A stretch of DNA of 64,000 bases from assembly GCA_008690995.1 (NCBI GenBank), contig VRMN01000011.1, positions 124,001 to 188,000 of the forward strand, written 5' to 3'. The notes below the pieces were generated by a model. The model did not search any database. It saw only the letters and a program-made list of their open reading frames with translations, and was not told where the DNA came from. A program made the translations under genes and the position numbers. How positions within the stretch are numbered: position 1 is the stretch's first letter; each line of letters begins with the position of its first letter. Of this stretch, positions 39,387 to 49,097 are shown in pieces. This stretch comes from Porphyridium purpureum (taxonomy: Eukaryota; Rhodophyta; Bangiophyceae; Porphyridiales; Porphyridiaceae).

Positions 39387-40997
39387 ATGGACCGCGGTTT
39401 TGAAAGCGGTGCTCAGTCTGAGTTTAGATGGCTGAGGAGCTCCTTTCATCACTTTTTGCCGGACATAGCCATGTTCACAGAACTGCAGCACGCTGGCCGG
39501 TTCGAGTATCTGCACACTGCGCCCCTTGCCTTGGAGACGCGACTCATACGTGTGCTCAGGCCGTTCCACAACGATGATATAACTCGGAACCTGATGATGC
39601 CGGGACACGCCAGCCTCGTTCAGGTGGGACAATCATCTTCAGGCCAGCCCATACTGAGCGTCATGTCAAACACTTGCCTTGCGCATTATGAGTTCCAGGC
39701 TCTTGCCTTGGACGATGACCTGCGCGTGCTCAACGCGCTGTGCATAGTAGTTCGCAGCTCCGCCGAGGAAATTGAGCTTCTGGAGGTCGCCGAGATCTCG
39801 AACGCGTACGTGCTTGTCTCGCTGGTGACGTTTCACCGAACAAAAGCGCGAAAGGGGACGAGCCTGCTGCTGGACCGAAGCAGTGGTCTCGAGGATCCAC
39901 GCCTGTTCGACCGAGTGAAGGGCGCGCTCACGCTCGAGGCGTACCCCACGGATCCGACGCCGGTGCCAGCGTCGCAACACCAGCTTGATCCTCGGATCTG
40001 TGCCGATTGGGACTTCTGGAGCGCTGAGCTACCTAGATGGGGCATTGTCCAGAGTATGACGCGGATTGAGATTCTTTCTCAGTTCGGGCAGGGAGACTAC
40101 GAAAAGACGGCCATCTGGTTTCTGGCAGACTATTTGTACCCACAGCCTGCGCAGATCGGGACGCCTTTTGGATATTACGAGCAAGCACCACATTATACGT
40201 TGTTTCAGGTGCCTTTGGAACAGGCGCCCCAGCACCAGATATACCCGCATTCACATCGAAATGGGCGGCCGCCATTCGGTCCGGAATGGAGGACGCGCGC
40301 AGGTGCTCAACCAACGGAGAATGACGCAGGCGTCGCGGCGTCGTACGCATCATCGTCTGAAGCTCCTGCGCGAGCGCCCAAAAAGTCAAAGATCATACGG
40401 CGAGCTGGCGCTGATCCAGGGGCCCCGGCAGCGGGCAGTAAATGGGGCCAAGATGTTTTGGATTCAGCCGGACCGATTACCGCTTTTGCCGGACCCGGGC
40501 AGCAGTCCTTGCCACAAAACCAGCAATCAGCGGTAGAAACGCCATCCGCCCCCGTGCTTTCTATCCCAGTTGGTAGAAGACGTAAGCTCCGTTTCAAGTG
40601 CTCAGAATGTCCCGCAGCGTTTTCGCGCAACAGCAACCTTGCACGACACGTCCAAGTCTGTCATGAATGTATCAGGAAGCACATATGCGACATCTGTGGG
40701 TGGGCTTTCGCGCAGCGCAGCGATTTGAAGAAGCATGTCGAGAAAAAGCACCCAAATAATTATGACGAGCTGTTTGGCGCCGATGGCACGCCCGCCGATG
40801 AACAAAGTCAGCTCGACGCGGCCGACACTACAGCAGGTGATGCCAACGCTGAATCTGTCCCTTCCGATAAGCTTGAAGGAAGCAGCGAGCACCGTCGGAA
40901 GGATCCAGACTCGGTCTTGTGGCTGCAAGCACCCTTTGCTCCAACATCCGCGTCAAAGGCACGCGACGTGACGGAAGTCTTACCGGCCCCGCCTTAA
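39387..40997 (+). CDS. Two-finger C2H2 protein, array copy 2
   Basis: A 536-residue paralog of copy 1. It has the conserved N-terminal domain (1-230), a Pro/Gln-rich linker and two C2H2 fingers at about 404-455 (CSECPAAFSRNSNLARH; CDICGWAFAQRSDLKKH). The central tract (about 39630-40040) is almost identical in DNA to copies 3 and 4, while the first 75 codons and the linker differ strongly. The start at 39387 aligns with the starts of the other copies; an ATG at 39360 would add nine residues. The tail lacks the S/A-rich end shared by copies 3 and 4. Frame is intact, so it is likely functional. Confidence 0.85.
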   Translation: MDRGFESGAQSEFRWLRSSFHHFLPDIAMFTELQHAGRFEYLHTAPLALETRLIRVLRPFHNDDITRNLMMPGHASLVQVGQSSSGQPILSVMSNTCLAHYEFQALALDDDLRVLNALCIVVRSSAEEIELLEVAEISNAYVLVSLVTFHRTKARKGTSLLLDRSSGLEDPRLFDRVKGALTLEAYPTDPTPVPASQHQLDPRICADWDFWSAELPRWGIVQSMTRIEILSQFGQGDYEKTAIWFLADYLYPQPAQIGTPFGYYEQAPHYTLFQVPLEQAPQHQIYPHSHRNGRPPFGPEWRTRAGAQPTENDAGVAASYASSSEAPARAPKKSKIIRRAGADPGAPAAGSKWGQDVLDSAGPITAFAGPGQQSLPQNQQSAVETPSAPVLSIPVGRRRKLRFKCSECPAAFSRNSNLARHVQVCHECIRKHICDICGWAFAQRSDLKKHVEKKHPNNYDELFGADGTPADEQSQLDAADTTAGDANAESVPSDKLEGSSEHRRKDPDSVLWLQAPFAPTSASKARDVTEVLPAPP

Positions 40998-41657
40998 CGC
41001 AGCTGTGTTCAAACTAGGAGCGGATCCATGTACATTCCATCTTTTTGTTGGCGCGTAGAATAGCATGGTTTGTACTTGTCCTTCAAAACTTTTGACGTTG
41101 CCGGGGCAGGATCATCCGAAATCTTTGGTAACTTCGAACGAGTGGTGCATATTGATTAATCGCAGGCCCACACTGAAATCATGACAAAAACTTTGTGTGC
41201 GAGTCTGTGCGTTCAGGTGACCAGGTAATCACGCAAACGACGATTTGCACGCCTCCACCAACAACGCGAAAACCGGCGTTCGTCTAATTGGGTTACCCCC
41301 GCAAAAGCGATTCAAATTTTAATGAAACCCAAACAGCGTTACTCCGAATCTTTCCTGGAGAAAGAAGAAATCGCCGAGGACTGGCAAATGATCGTGTCTC
41401 GTTCGGTCTAGTGTGATTTTATGGTCTGTCCGCGAAGGGGCAAAATGTACAATCGAAGCACGGGTGTCCAGCTATGGATGTTGTCCTCCTCTGGAAATTA
41501 GACATCAAGACCGATGGCTTATGTCTCTTGGAAAAGTGCAGCGCCGCAGGTCGCAAATGTCACTTCCCCAAGTCAAGCTCAAACGGAACGGAAAGAAAGA
41601 CACAAACGGAAGTGACGGGCAAATGGGTCCATGAAGCAGTGCGACCGGATACAAAAC
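40998..41657. other. Intergenic between array copies 2 and 3
   Basis: About 660 bases, AT-richer than the genes, with no recognised promoter element or relic. Confidence 0.4.
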
Positions 41658-43319
41658 ATGAAGAGCGCATTTGGAAACGACTCTCAAGCCAATTTCAGAC
41701 GGCTACGGAGCTTCTTTCACCGCTACTCGCCCGAAGTGCAAAAACATGCACACACACACCGCGCTGATCCGGTCGAACATCTACAAAGCGTGCCCCTCGT
41801 TTCGCACATGCGACTCATACGCGTGCTCAAACCGCTTCACAACGACCAAATACTTCGGAATCTGATTATGTCAGGAAACGCCAGCGTCGTCCAAGTAGGA
41901 CAATCATCTTCAGGCCAGCCCGTACTGAGCGTCATGTCAAACACTTGCCTTGCGCATTATGAGTTCCAGGCTCTTGCCTTGGATGATGACCTGTGCGTAC
42001 TCAACGCGCTGTGCATAGTAGTTCGCAGCTCCGACGAGGAAATTGAGCTTCTGGAGGTCGCCGAGATCTCGAACGCGTACGTGCTTGTCTCGCTGGTGAC
42101 GTTTCACCGAACAAAAGCGCGAAAGGGGACGAGCCTGCTGCTGGACGGAATCAGTGGTCTCGAGGATCCGCGCCTGTTCGACCGAGTGAAGGGCGCGCTC
42201 ACGCTCGAGGCGTACCCCACGGATCCGACGCTGGTGCCAGCGTCGCAACACCAGCTTGATCCTCGGATCTGTGCCGACTGGGACTTCTGGAGCGCTGAGC
42301 TACCTAGATGGGGTATTATGAAATGCATGACGCGGATTGAGATTCTATCCCAGTTCGGACAGGAAGACTACGAAAAGGCGGCCATCTGGTTTCTGGCAGA
42401 GTGTCGGTACTTGCAGCACACGGAGACCGGGACGCCGATTAGATACCACGGGCAAGCGTCACAGTCTGCGTCACATCCGTCGCCACGGCACGTGTTGCTT
42501 CAATTACCACAACAACAAGCGCCGCAGCATCAGGTCTATCCAAATTCTTATCAAGTCGCAAGACCACCGGTCGCTCTGGAATGGGACCCGCCTGCAAGCA
42601 CTGAGGTGGTGGGAATCAACTTGGGCGTCGCCCTTTCGTACGCGTCATCATCTGGTGTGCGTGGACAGCCGCCTCAGCATCCAGCGACTTTGATTCGACC
42701 TGCGGGAAATTCGTCGACGGAGCCGACCCCGTGGGCCGCGGTGACCCCAAGGGTTGAAAGCAAACCTGCGCGATCAGGTGCGTCAGCTTCAGCTGGCTCG
42801 GCATTTATTCCTGCTGGACACGGGCAAAAGCCTTCCCCAGAAAGTCACCGATCACAGGAAGGAACACCTCCCAGCCCCAGGCCAGACCAAACTCTTACAA
42901 AGTACAAGCCTTGTTATGAGTGCGCGGGCTGCCCGGCTGTGCTCTCCCACAACAGTAACCTCGAACGGCACGTGCAAGTCTGTCACGAAAGCATCTGGAG
43001 GCATGTATGTGACTTCTGCGGATGGGCTTTCGCGCAGGGCAGTGACTTAAAGAAGCATGCCCTGACAAAGCATCCCAATAAGTACTATGAGATGTTTGGC
43101 GTGACCGGTACTGTGGCAGGTGAGCAAGGTCCGATCAAAACGGCCGACACCGCAGATAGTGTGGTTGAAGCGGAAGCTTCCTTTTCTCAACCAATCGCAT
43201 CAAATAGTGAGCCTGGTCCGAGCGCTCCCACCTCGGCGTCCGGCCAGCAAGCCCCTGCAGTACCTGCATCCGCGTCGGAGGCACTCGACTTGGCAAGTGG
43301 GTCTCCGCGCGTGCCGTAG
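41658..43319 (+). CDS. Two-finger C2H2 protein, array copy 3
   Basis: A 553-residue paralog. The N-terminal 50 residues (KSAFGNDSQANFRRLRSFF) diverge, then the domain becomes near-identical to copies 2 and 4. Two C2H2 fingers sit at about 421-475, but their recognition helices differ. Finger 1 reads SHNSNLER rather than SRNSNLAR, and finger 2 reads AQGSDLKK rather than AQRSDLKK, so DNA preference may have shifted. The last 60 residues (EASFSQPIASNSEPGPSAP) and about 50 bases beyond the stop match copy 4 almost exactly. The start at 41658 aligns with the other copies. The zinc ligands are all kept. Confidence 0.85.
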   Translation: MKSAFGNDSQANFRRLRSFFHRYSPEVQKHAHTHRADPVEHLQSVPLVSHMRLIRVLKPLHNDQILRNLIMSGNASVVQVGQSSSGQPVLSVMSNTCLAHYEFQALALDDDLCVLNALCIVVRSSDEEIELLEVAEISNAYVLVSLVTFHRTKARKGTSLLLDGISGLEDPRLFDRVKGALTLEAYPTDPTLVPASQHQLDPRICADWDFWSAELPRWGIMKCMTRIEILSQFGQEDYEKAAIWFLAECRYLQHTETGTPIRYHGQASQSASHPSPRHVLLQLPQQQAPQHQVYPNSYQVARPPVALEWDPPASTEVVGINLGVALSYASSSGVRGQPPQHPATLIRPAGNSSTEPTPWAAVTPRVESKPARSGASASAGSAFIPAGHGQKPSPESHRSQEGTPPSPRPDQTLTKYKPCYECAGCPAVLSHNSNLERHVQVCHESIWRHVCDFCGWAFAQGSDLKKHALTKHPNKYYEMFGVTGTVAGEQGPIKTADTADSVVEAEASFSQPIASNSEPGPSAPTSASGQQAPAVPASASEALDLASGSPRVP

Positions 43320-45414
43320 CAAGGTCGGGCGCTGGCCAAGAGCCGATCCGTGTGTGCAGCCTCTCTCCTCACAGGCATCCGAGGAGCAATCACTTCTTGT
43401 AGCATGTCTGTCCGTCCCGCAGCCTTGTGCATTCGACTTGCATGCAACTTGGGTGAGAGAAGCGGCACGAAGGGCTTGGTTCGCATGTGAGAACGAATGC
43501 TGCTAGGGAAGTCAGATTCACGAGGCGGAGGCGTTTGGAAAAGTGACGCTCACTTGACAGGGGTTGAGGCTCTGTGGTGTGTATCGTTTCGGCAAATGGT
43601 GCGCGAACCCGAAAGTTCGACGAAGGCCCAGAGATGTGGCGCTGATTGAATGTATCAAGCTGTATCCTTCATCTCTCGTTTGCTGTAGCAAGCACGTTTT
43701 TCGACCACAAGTGCAGGCTGTCTGGCTCCTTGCGTAAGATCTCTTCTCTGCCCTGTGCTTGTTTGTGATCTTCTTCCCCTTGCCCGTCGATTTTGTGCAG
43801 CGTTTTTGTCAAGGTATTTCATCTGATCCATGGTGCTGCATACACGCAACGGAAGCCCGGTCCCCGGAAGGCATCTCCCTCATTCTCAGGTTATGGAATC
43901 AGTGATCAGGAGCGGTTTGCTCGACGAGGGGCTCGTGACTCATTGGGTCGGATTGAATTCTTGAAGGCGCTTTACCATGACCACGCGCTTGGAGCAGAGG
44001 CCTAATGAAAGGCCAGCGAGCATTGAGCTGTGTGCGAAAGCGGCCGGTTGGCAGGACGAGCGCATGAGCTTCTGGACTCGGGAAGCCGTGATCGTAACTT
44101 CTAACATGGACGAGGCTGTGATAAGGAACGAGGAAAGCCGCGAACGTACTGTCACCAAAAAACGAACAAGAAAGGGTATATGAGAATGTGCGCATTGGAG
44201 TGCGCTACTTCTGTCCAAATACCCACAAGGTGAGAGGGCTCGAATGCTTCAATAAAGCATCTGTTCACCATACCGCCAAATTGCCGAAACCTCTACCGGA
44301 AACTTCAAACTTAAGTCGTCTGGGGCGACGAAGTCGCTCTGCTTTAATAGACAGCTCCAAAATCACATCCCGCACTGCGAGTGCACATTTAGGACCGCCG
44401 CAGTCGCCGAATCTGGCCCGCATTCGAACTCTTGCAGGCCCTGTCGCTCGAAATCTGTGCTGCTTCCCTGGCCCGCGTTCGAAACCTGCTCTGCCGTTTC
44501 AAGAGCCTTCCGTGCGTGTACAGTTCGGGCGGTACAGTCCAACCCCACTTTATCGACGAGGAATAAAAAGCAAAAAAAAGCACCGGGCTTCGGACAATCG
44601 TCATGTTCCCAAGAGGTACGCAACTGTCGTCGTGCCAATCTTTCATCTACGCACATCAACGAGCTCGTCACGTTCCATCCCTGACCAGTGCAGAGCGAGC
44701 CCGCTCACGTTTCGTTATAGATGCTCATCGTTGGCCGAGAGGTTGGCCTCACGGCGTCCATCTTCAACCCCCTACCTCAGCGTATGTGTCGAAGCGCGCG
44801 CAACACGCAGCTGGTAGACCGACGGGTTCGCCAACGGCATGCTCGAGTCAACCAAGTTCATCACGTTCAGAAGAAAAAAAAAAAGAAGAAAACTTTCTGA
44901 AAATTGCCGCTCTTATGGCAGTCGAGGTTCCTGCAAAGAACCGGAGACATCTTTCCACACATCTAGGCTGAATGGCGGCACGAATATACGAGAGGACCAA
45001 GAGCGGACACGAAAGACGTAGGTGTACGCTTAGCAGCAGACGGAGATTGTGGCTGAGCAGCGGGGAAAGCGATTGTTCGTCTGCCGAGAACCTCACGCAA
45101 CCGCGGGTTGGATCGTCGCCGCCGCTAGCATCCCCAAAGAACAAACCGTAACTTGTCCGTGTTTCTGTGAGCAAGAGACTACCACGGAGCATAGGCGGAA
45201 GACCTAGTGCGGCGGTTATCCGTTCTGACTTGATTGTCCGTCCGATAGGCGGCAACTGTGCGGTTCACGATCATCCACCCGCGTCTCTCCTATTCATCGG
45301 GCCACTAGCGTCGAGGCAGCCAGCTGATTTCGACGAAACGGGCGGCGGTACGAGGCGCAAAACAACACGCGAGTGGTGAGGCACTCCGCGGTCCAATGCG
45401 AGCGCAGATCAAGG
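43320..45414. other. Intergenic between array copies 3 and 4
   Basis: About 2.1 kb. The first 310 bases (to about 43630) are homologous to the region after copy 4 (47026-47340), so the duplicated unit included 3' flank. A GTACAG pair lies at 44518 and 44532 (second box in GCGGTACAG). An A-rich run lies near 44873-44890. No intact gene. Confidence 0.5.
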
Positions 45415-47025
45415 ATGGATAGCGGCTTCGTCAGCAGTGCCCAATATGGGTTCAGGCGGCTACGAAGCTTTTTCCAGCATTTCTTGCCGGACGTGCAAGC
45501 TTACTTGCAGCTGCGCCGCGCTCGGCGGTTTGATCATCCGTCTGGTATGCCATTCGCGTCGGAGCTACGACTTGTACGCGTGCTATCGCCGCCCCATAAC
45601 GACCAAATACTTCGGCATCTGATGATGTCAGGAAACGCCAGCCTTGTCCGGGTGGGACAATCATCTTCAGGCCAGCCCATACTGAGCGTCATGTCAAACA
45701 CTTGCCTTGCGCATTATGAGTTCCAGGCTCTTGCCTTGGATGATGACCTGCGCATACTCAACGCGCTGTGCATAGTAGTTCGCAGCTCCGACGAGGAAAT
45801 TGAGCTTCTGGAGGTCGCCGAGATCTCGAACGCGTACGTGCTTGTCTCGCTGGTGACGTTTCACCGAACAAAAGCGCGAAAGGGGACGAGCCTGCTGCTG
45901 GACGGAATCAGTGGTCTCGAGGATTCGCGCCTGTTCGACCGAGTGAAGGGCGCGCTCACGCTCGAGGCGCACCCCACGGATCTGACGCCGGTGCCAGCGT
46001 CGCAACACCAGCTTGATCCTCGGATCTGTGCCGACTGGGACTTCTGGAGCGCTGAGCTACCTAGATGGGGTATTATGAAATGCATGACGCGGATTGAGAT
46101 TCTTTCGCATTTCGGGCTGGGCGATCACGAAAAGGCGGCCATCTGGTTTCTGGCAGACTACTTGTACCTACAACCTTTACGCGCTGGCACGTCATTAGGG
46201 CACCACCAACTACAGCAGCATTGTACACCGCAGCAGTTGCCGCAGTTCCAGCAATACCCAGCTGGATATCATGCAGTATCCACGCCATCTGCTGTTGAAT
46301 GGGGCCGAAGCACTGGCCATAATCGTCGCGACATGAGTCCAGGTGCTTCGCCATCGTACGCCTCGTCGTCAGATGCGCATGCCCGGCCACTCAAGCATCC
46401 GATAACTGCGAATCGGTCAGCCACTGATCCGAAAATGCAGGCGGCGGCGACCACTGAAGGCAGCCTCGGGCGGCCAAGTGCTTCAGCTTCGGCTTCGGTT
46501 GGCCCAGCAGTCGTTCCTGCTGGACAAGGGCAACACTCTTCTCTAGAAGAACATCGATCAGAGGAAGAAACGCCTCCCAGCACGAGGCCTGGCCACACTC
46601 GCACACGGCGCAAGCCTCGTTTCAAGTGCGCGGACTGCCCGGCTGTATTCTCTCGTAACAGTAACCTCGTGCGGCACGTGCAGGTATGTCACGAAAGCAT
46701 CCGGAGGCACGTATGTGACATCTGCGGATGGGCTTTCGCGCAGCGCAGTGATTTGAAGAAGCACGCCCTGAAAAAGCATCCTAATGATTATGATAAGATG
46801 TGTGGCGCGACCGGCATTGCGGCGAGCGAGCAAGGTCCGCTCAACACGGCCGATGCCGCAAATGGTGTGGTTGAAGCGGAAGCTTCCTTTTCTCAACCGA
46901 TCGCATCAAATAGTGAGCCTGGTCCGAGCGCTCCCACCTCGGCGTCCGGCCAGCAAGCCCCTGCAGTACCTGCATCCGCGTCGGAGGCACTCGACTCGGC
47001 AAGTGGGTCTCCGCGCGTGCCGTAG
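45415..47025 (+). CDS. Two-finger C2H2 protein, array copy 4
   Basis: A 536-residue paralog with the N-terminal domain starting SGFVSSAQYGFRRLRSFFQ, closest to copy 1 in its first 45 residues but to copies 2 and 3 in the central tract. Two C2H2 fingers lie at about 404-455 with helices SRNSNLVR and AQRSDLKK. The linker is Gln/Ser-rich. The 3' end and first flank bases match copy 3. This mixed relationship along its length indicates that segments have been exchanged between copies. The start at 45415 aligns with the family; an upstream in-frame leader would not. Confidence 0.85.
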   Translation: MDSGFVSSAQYGFRRLRSFFQHFLPDVQAYLQLRRARRFDHPSGMPFASELRLVRVLSPPHNDQILRHLMMSGNASLVRVGQSSSGQPILSVMSNTCLAHYEFQALALDDDLRILNALCIVVRSSDEEIELLEVAEISNAYVLVSLVTFHRTKARKGTSLLLDGISGLEDSRLFDRVKGALTLEAHPTDLTPVPASQHQLDPRICADWDFWSAELPRWGIMKCMTRIEILSHFGLGDHEKAAIWFLADYLYLQPLRAGTSLGHHQLQQHCTPQQLPQFQQYPAGYHAVSTPSAVEWGRSTGHNRRDMSPGASPSYASSSDAHARPLKHPITANRSATDPKMQAAATTEGSLGRPSASASASVGPAVVPAGQGQHSSLEEHRSEEETPPSTRPGHTRTRRKPRFKCADCPAVFSRNSNLVRHVQVCHESIRRHVCDICGWAFAQRSDLKKHALKKHPNDYDKMCGATGIAASEQGPLNTADAANGVVEAEASFSQPIASNSEPGPSAPTSASGQQAPAVPASASEALDSASGSPRVP

Positions 47026-47340
47026 CAAGGTCGGGCGCTGGCCAAGAGCCGATCCGTGTGTGCAGCGTCTCTCCTCATGAGCACGTGAGAAGGAATCACT
47101 TCTGTTGGCAAGCGCGATCAAACTCTTTGGATGAGCAGCAGTTAGGAACTGCTTCCTACCGTGGTGAGACGCACGCGGGCAGGGGCCAGTTTGAAGTTGA
47201 AAACGAGGGCTGCGGGGCAAGTCGGATTCACGAGACGGAGGCGACGAGGGATAACCCTCACTTGATGAATGCCGAGGCTCTGTGCTGTTTATTTTTTCGC
47301 CAAATGAAGGGTGCATCCGAACGTTTGACGAAGGTTAGGA
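47026..47340 (+). repeat. 3' flank duplicate of array copy 3 flank
   Basis: The first 45 bases after the stop are identical to those after copy 3 apart from single changes. Further blocks match with indels, for example GATTCACGAG, GAGGCTCTGTG and CGCCAAATG against 43515-43600. Confidence 0.7.
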
Positions 47341-47359
47341 CCTTCACCTAGGAGTGGAA

Positions 47360-47640
47360 CATGGTAATTTTTTCAGCCCTCAAGGAATGGTCCGCCCGCG
47401 AAGCCACGGTGAACCGTCAGCCACAGCTGGCACTCTGGCACATGCCGAATGACCACTCGTGGCCGTTGGTGGCAAAGGCCTTTTCCGCCTTGACTGTGTC
47501 TTTCGCGTCTTCGGTGTCGAATACTGAGGTTGGACCATGCGCTCCCAACTCAGCCAGTGATCACAGGGCACCGTCCTGCACGTCCGCCCTTCAGCTGTGC
47601 GACTCGACGAACGGGTTTCTGCATCTTCCGCGGCGGGGGG
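47360..47640 (+). pseudogene. Relic of a fifth zinc-finger copy, 3' end
   Basis: Within an open frame starting near 47361, the stretch around 47499-47620 reads SNTEVGPCAPNSASDHRAP, which lines up with the C-terminus of copies 3 and 4 (SNSEPGPSAPTSASGQQAP). The DNA matches over about 110 bases. No finger or N-terminal domain is left upstream, so only the tail of a further copy survives. Confidence 0.55.
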
Positions 47641-48480
47641 TACTTCGTTGTGGGGCGGGAACCTTGCTACTCGCTGTGCAACACTTGCTCAGCATACAAA
47701 ACCTGCGCATCGTTTGGTTTGTGAGCCCACTCATGTTTTTCGCGGACGCCGGAGAGACGATGCCCTGCCGTTCCTTCTCCTATTCTTCTGAAGTGAACCA
47801 GGGCGATCATTCCAGCTTGAATGGAATACAGAGCGCGAAGCAAGAGACACAGAACAGGCTGCAGAGGAAACGATGAAAGGGCACATGTGTTCCACGGAAA
47901 TCAAGCTCTGCTGGATCGAGTCTCAGCAAGGAGGCGTGGTTCTTCATGTTTCGCCGATACGGCATTGTAATACATGAGAGTTTGGAAGACGTGTTTGAAG
48001 TCTATGAAGAAGTGAAGCTATGTTTGCACCTTTACGAGTCAGTAACTAGTCCCAGCACGCGAGAGAAAGCGAATTTTCGCGCAAAGCTCCTGCTTCCGAC
48101 ACATGCCGCACCAGGTGTCGTCATCATCCCCCGCTGGTCCAAGACAAACACACGCACTGGACACGAAGCTGTACCTTCGTGCCCAACTGAACAAAGACGG
48201 TCCACTCGGCCGCCTTACAGAGGCTGTTTACTTTTTGTAATGCAGTGCAATGTGATGCGGCATGACACGGGAGATCGTCATGGAACCCTAGCCACTCGAG
48301 CTGGATGTTTGTCTGCGAGGCGGTGGGCGTGGTGACCTAGCTGCGCGTGTGTGCGGAGAGAGAGAGAGATTATCTTGGCGATCGTGGACAGAAGACTTCC
48401 GCTCTCTTGTCCTGCTGTGCCTGCCTTTGACGTGAGATTTTCTGTGCGTGGTTGTCCTTTCCAGAGGCTGTGCAGCAAAG
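47641..48480. other. Intergenic, upstream of FTR variable chain
   Basis: About 840 bases with no supportable gene. A (GA)n run lies at about 48356-48368. Confidence 0.4.
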
Positions 48481-48903
48481 ATGGCGCCTGCCGTGAGCGC
48501 GTTTGTGAGTGGGCCGGCGGTCGCGGCGGCCCAACGGAATGTGGACGCCAGCGCGGCCGCACGGCTCTCTTTGTGCAGAGCAAGTAGAACGGGCGTTGTG
48601 ACGGCGACAAAACGCGCGGAGAGTCAGCGTCGCCGATGCCACGGCGCAGCGGGCGCGAGGACACTGCGAATGGATTTGGAGGCAGGGGCCAAAGTCAAGG
48701 TCGTTGCTGATGTGACCCTGTATTCGGTGCCTGGGTCGCAAGGTGTGGCCGTGAACGTCAAGGACAAGGAAGGCGTGGTGGTCAAGCTGCTCAAGGAGAA
48801 AGACGGCGTCGAGCTCTCCGCTAATAGGCCCGTGCAGGTGCAGTTTACCGAGCCGAGAAAATTTATCGCGCATTTCGAGGAGCGCGAGTTGGAAACGCTC
48901 TAG
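48481..48903 (+). CDS. Ferredoxin-thioredoxin reductase variable chain, plastid
   Basis: A 140-residue precursor. The last 75 residues match FTR variable chain: a small SH3-like barrel reading [17 protein letters not shown], then [11 protein letters not shown], then [12 protein letters not shown] and [12 protein letters not shown]. It pairs with the catalytic Fe-S chain (in red algae usually plastid-encoded, ftrB) to pass electrons from ferredoxin to thioredoxins and so light-regulate enzymes. The N-terminal 63 residues are basic and Ala/Ser/Arg-rich with SAFVSG near the start, a transit peptide. The ATG at 48481 gives this leader. It is followed on the same strand by PebB, 195 bases downstream. 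Confidence 0.9.
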   Translation: MAPAVSAFVSGPAVAAAQRNVDASAAARLSLCRASRTGVVTATKRAESQRRRCHGAAGARTLRMDLEAGAKVKVVADVTLYSVPGSQGVAVNVKDKEGVVVKLLKEKDGVELSANRPVQVQFTEPRKFIAHFEERELETL

Positions 48904-49097
48904 CTCTCCTGGGTCGGCCTGATGTGGCGGTGCTCGTGCGCGATATCCCACGCCTCTCGATTCACTTGCCTGACTAGGCGCCACTTCGTAGATTGTTTTC
49001 GCAGATATTAAATTGCCCTTCGACGACGAGATCAAGCCTGGGGATCTTCGGAAACGATTCCACCTGAGCGCGAGAGCAAACGCCGACGAGAGGAAGT

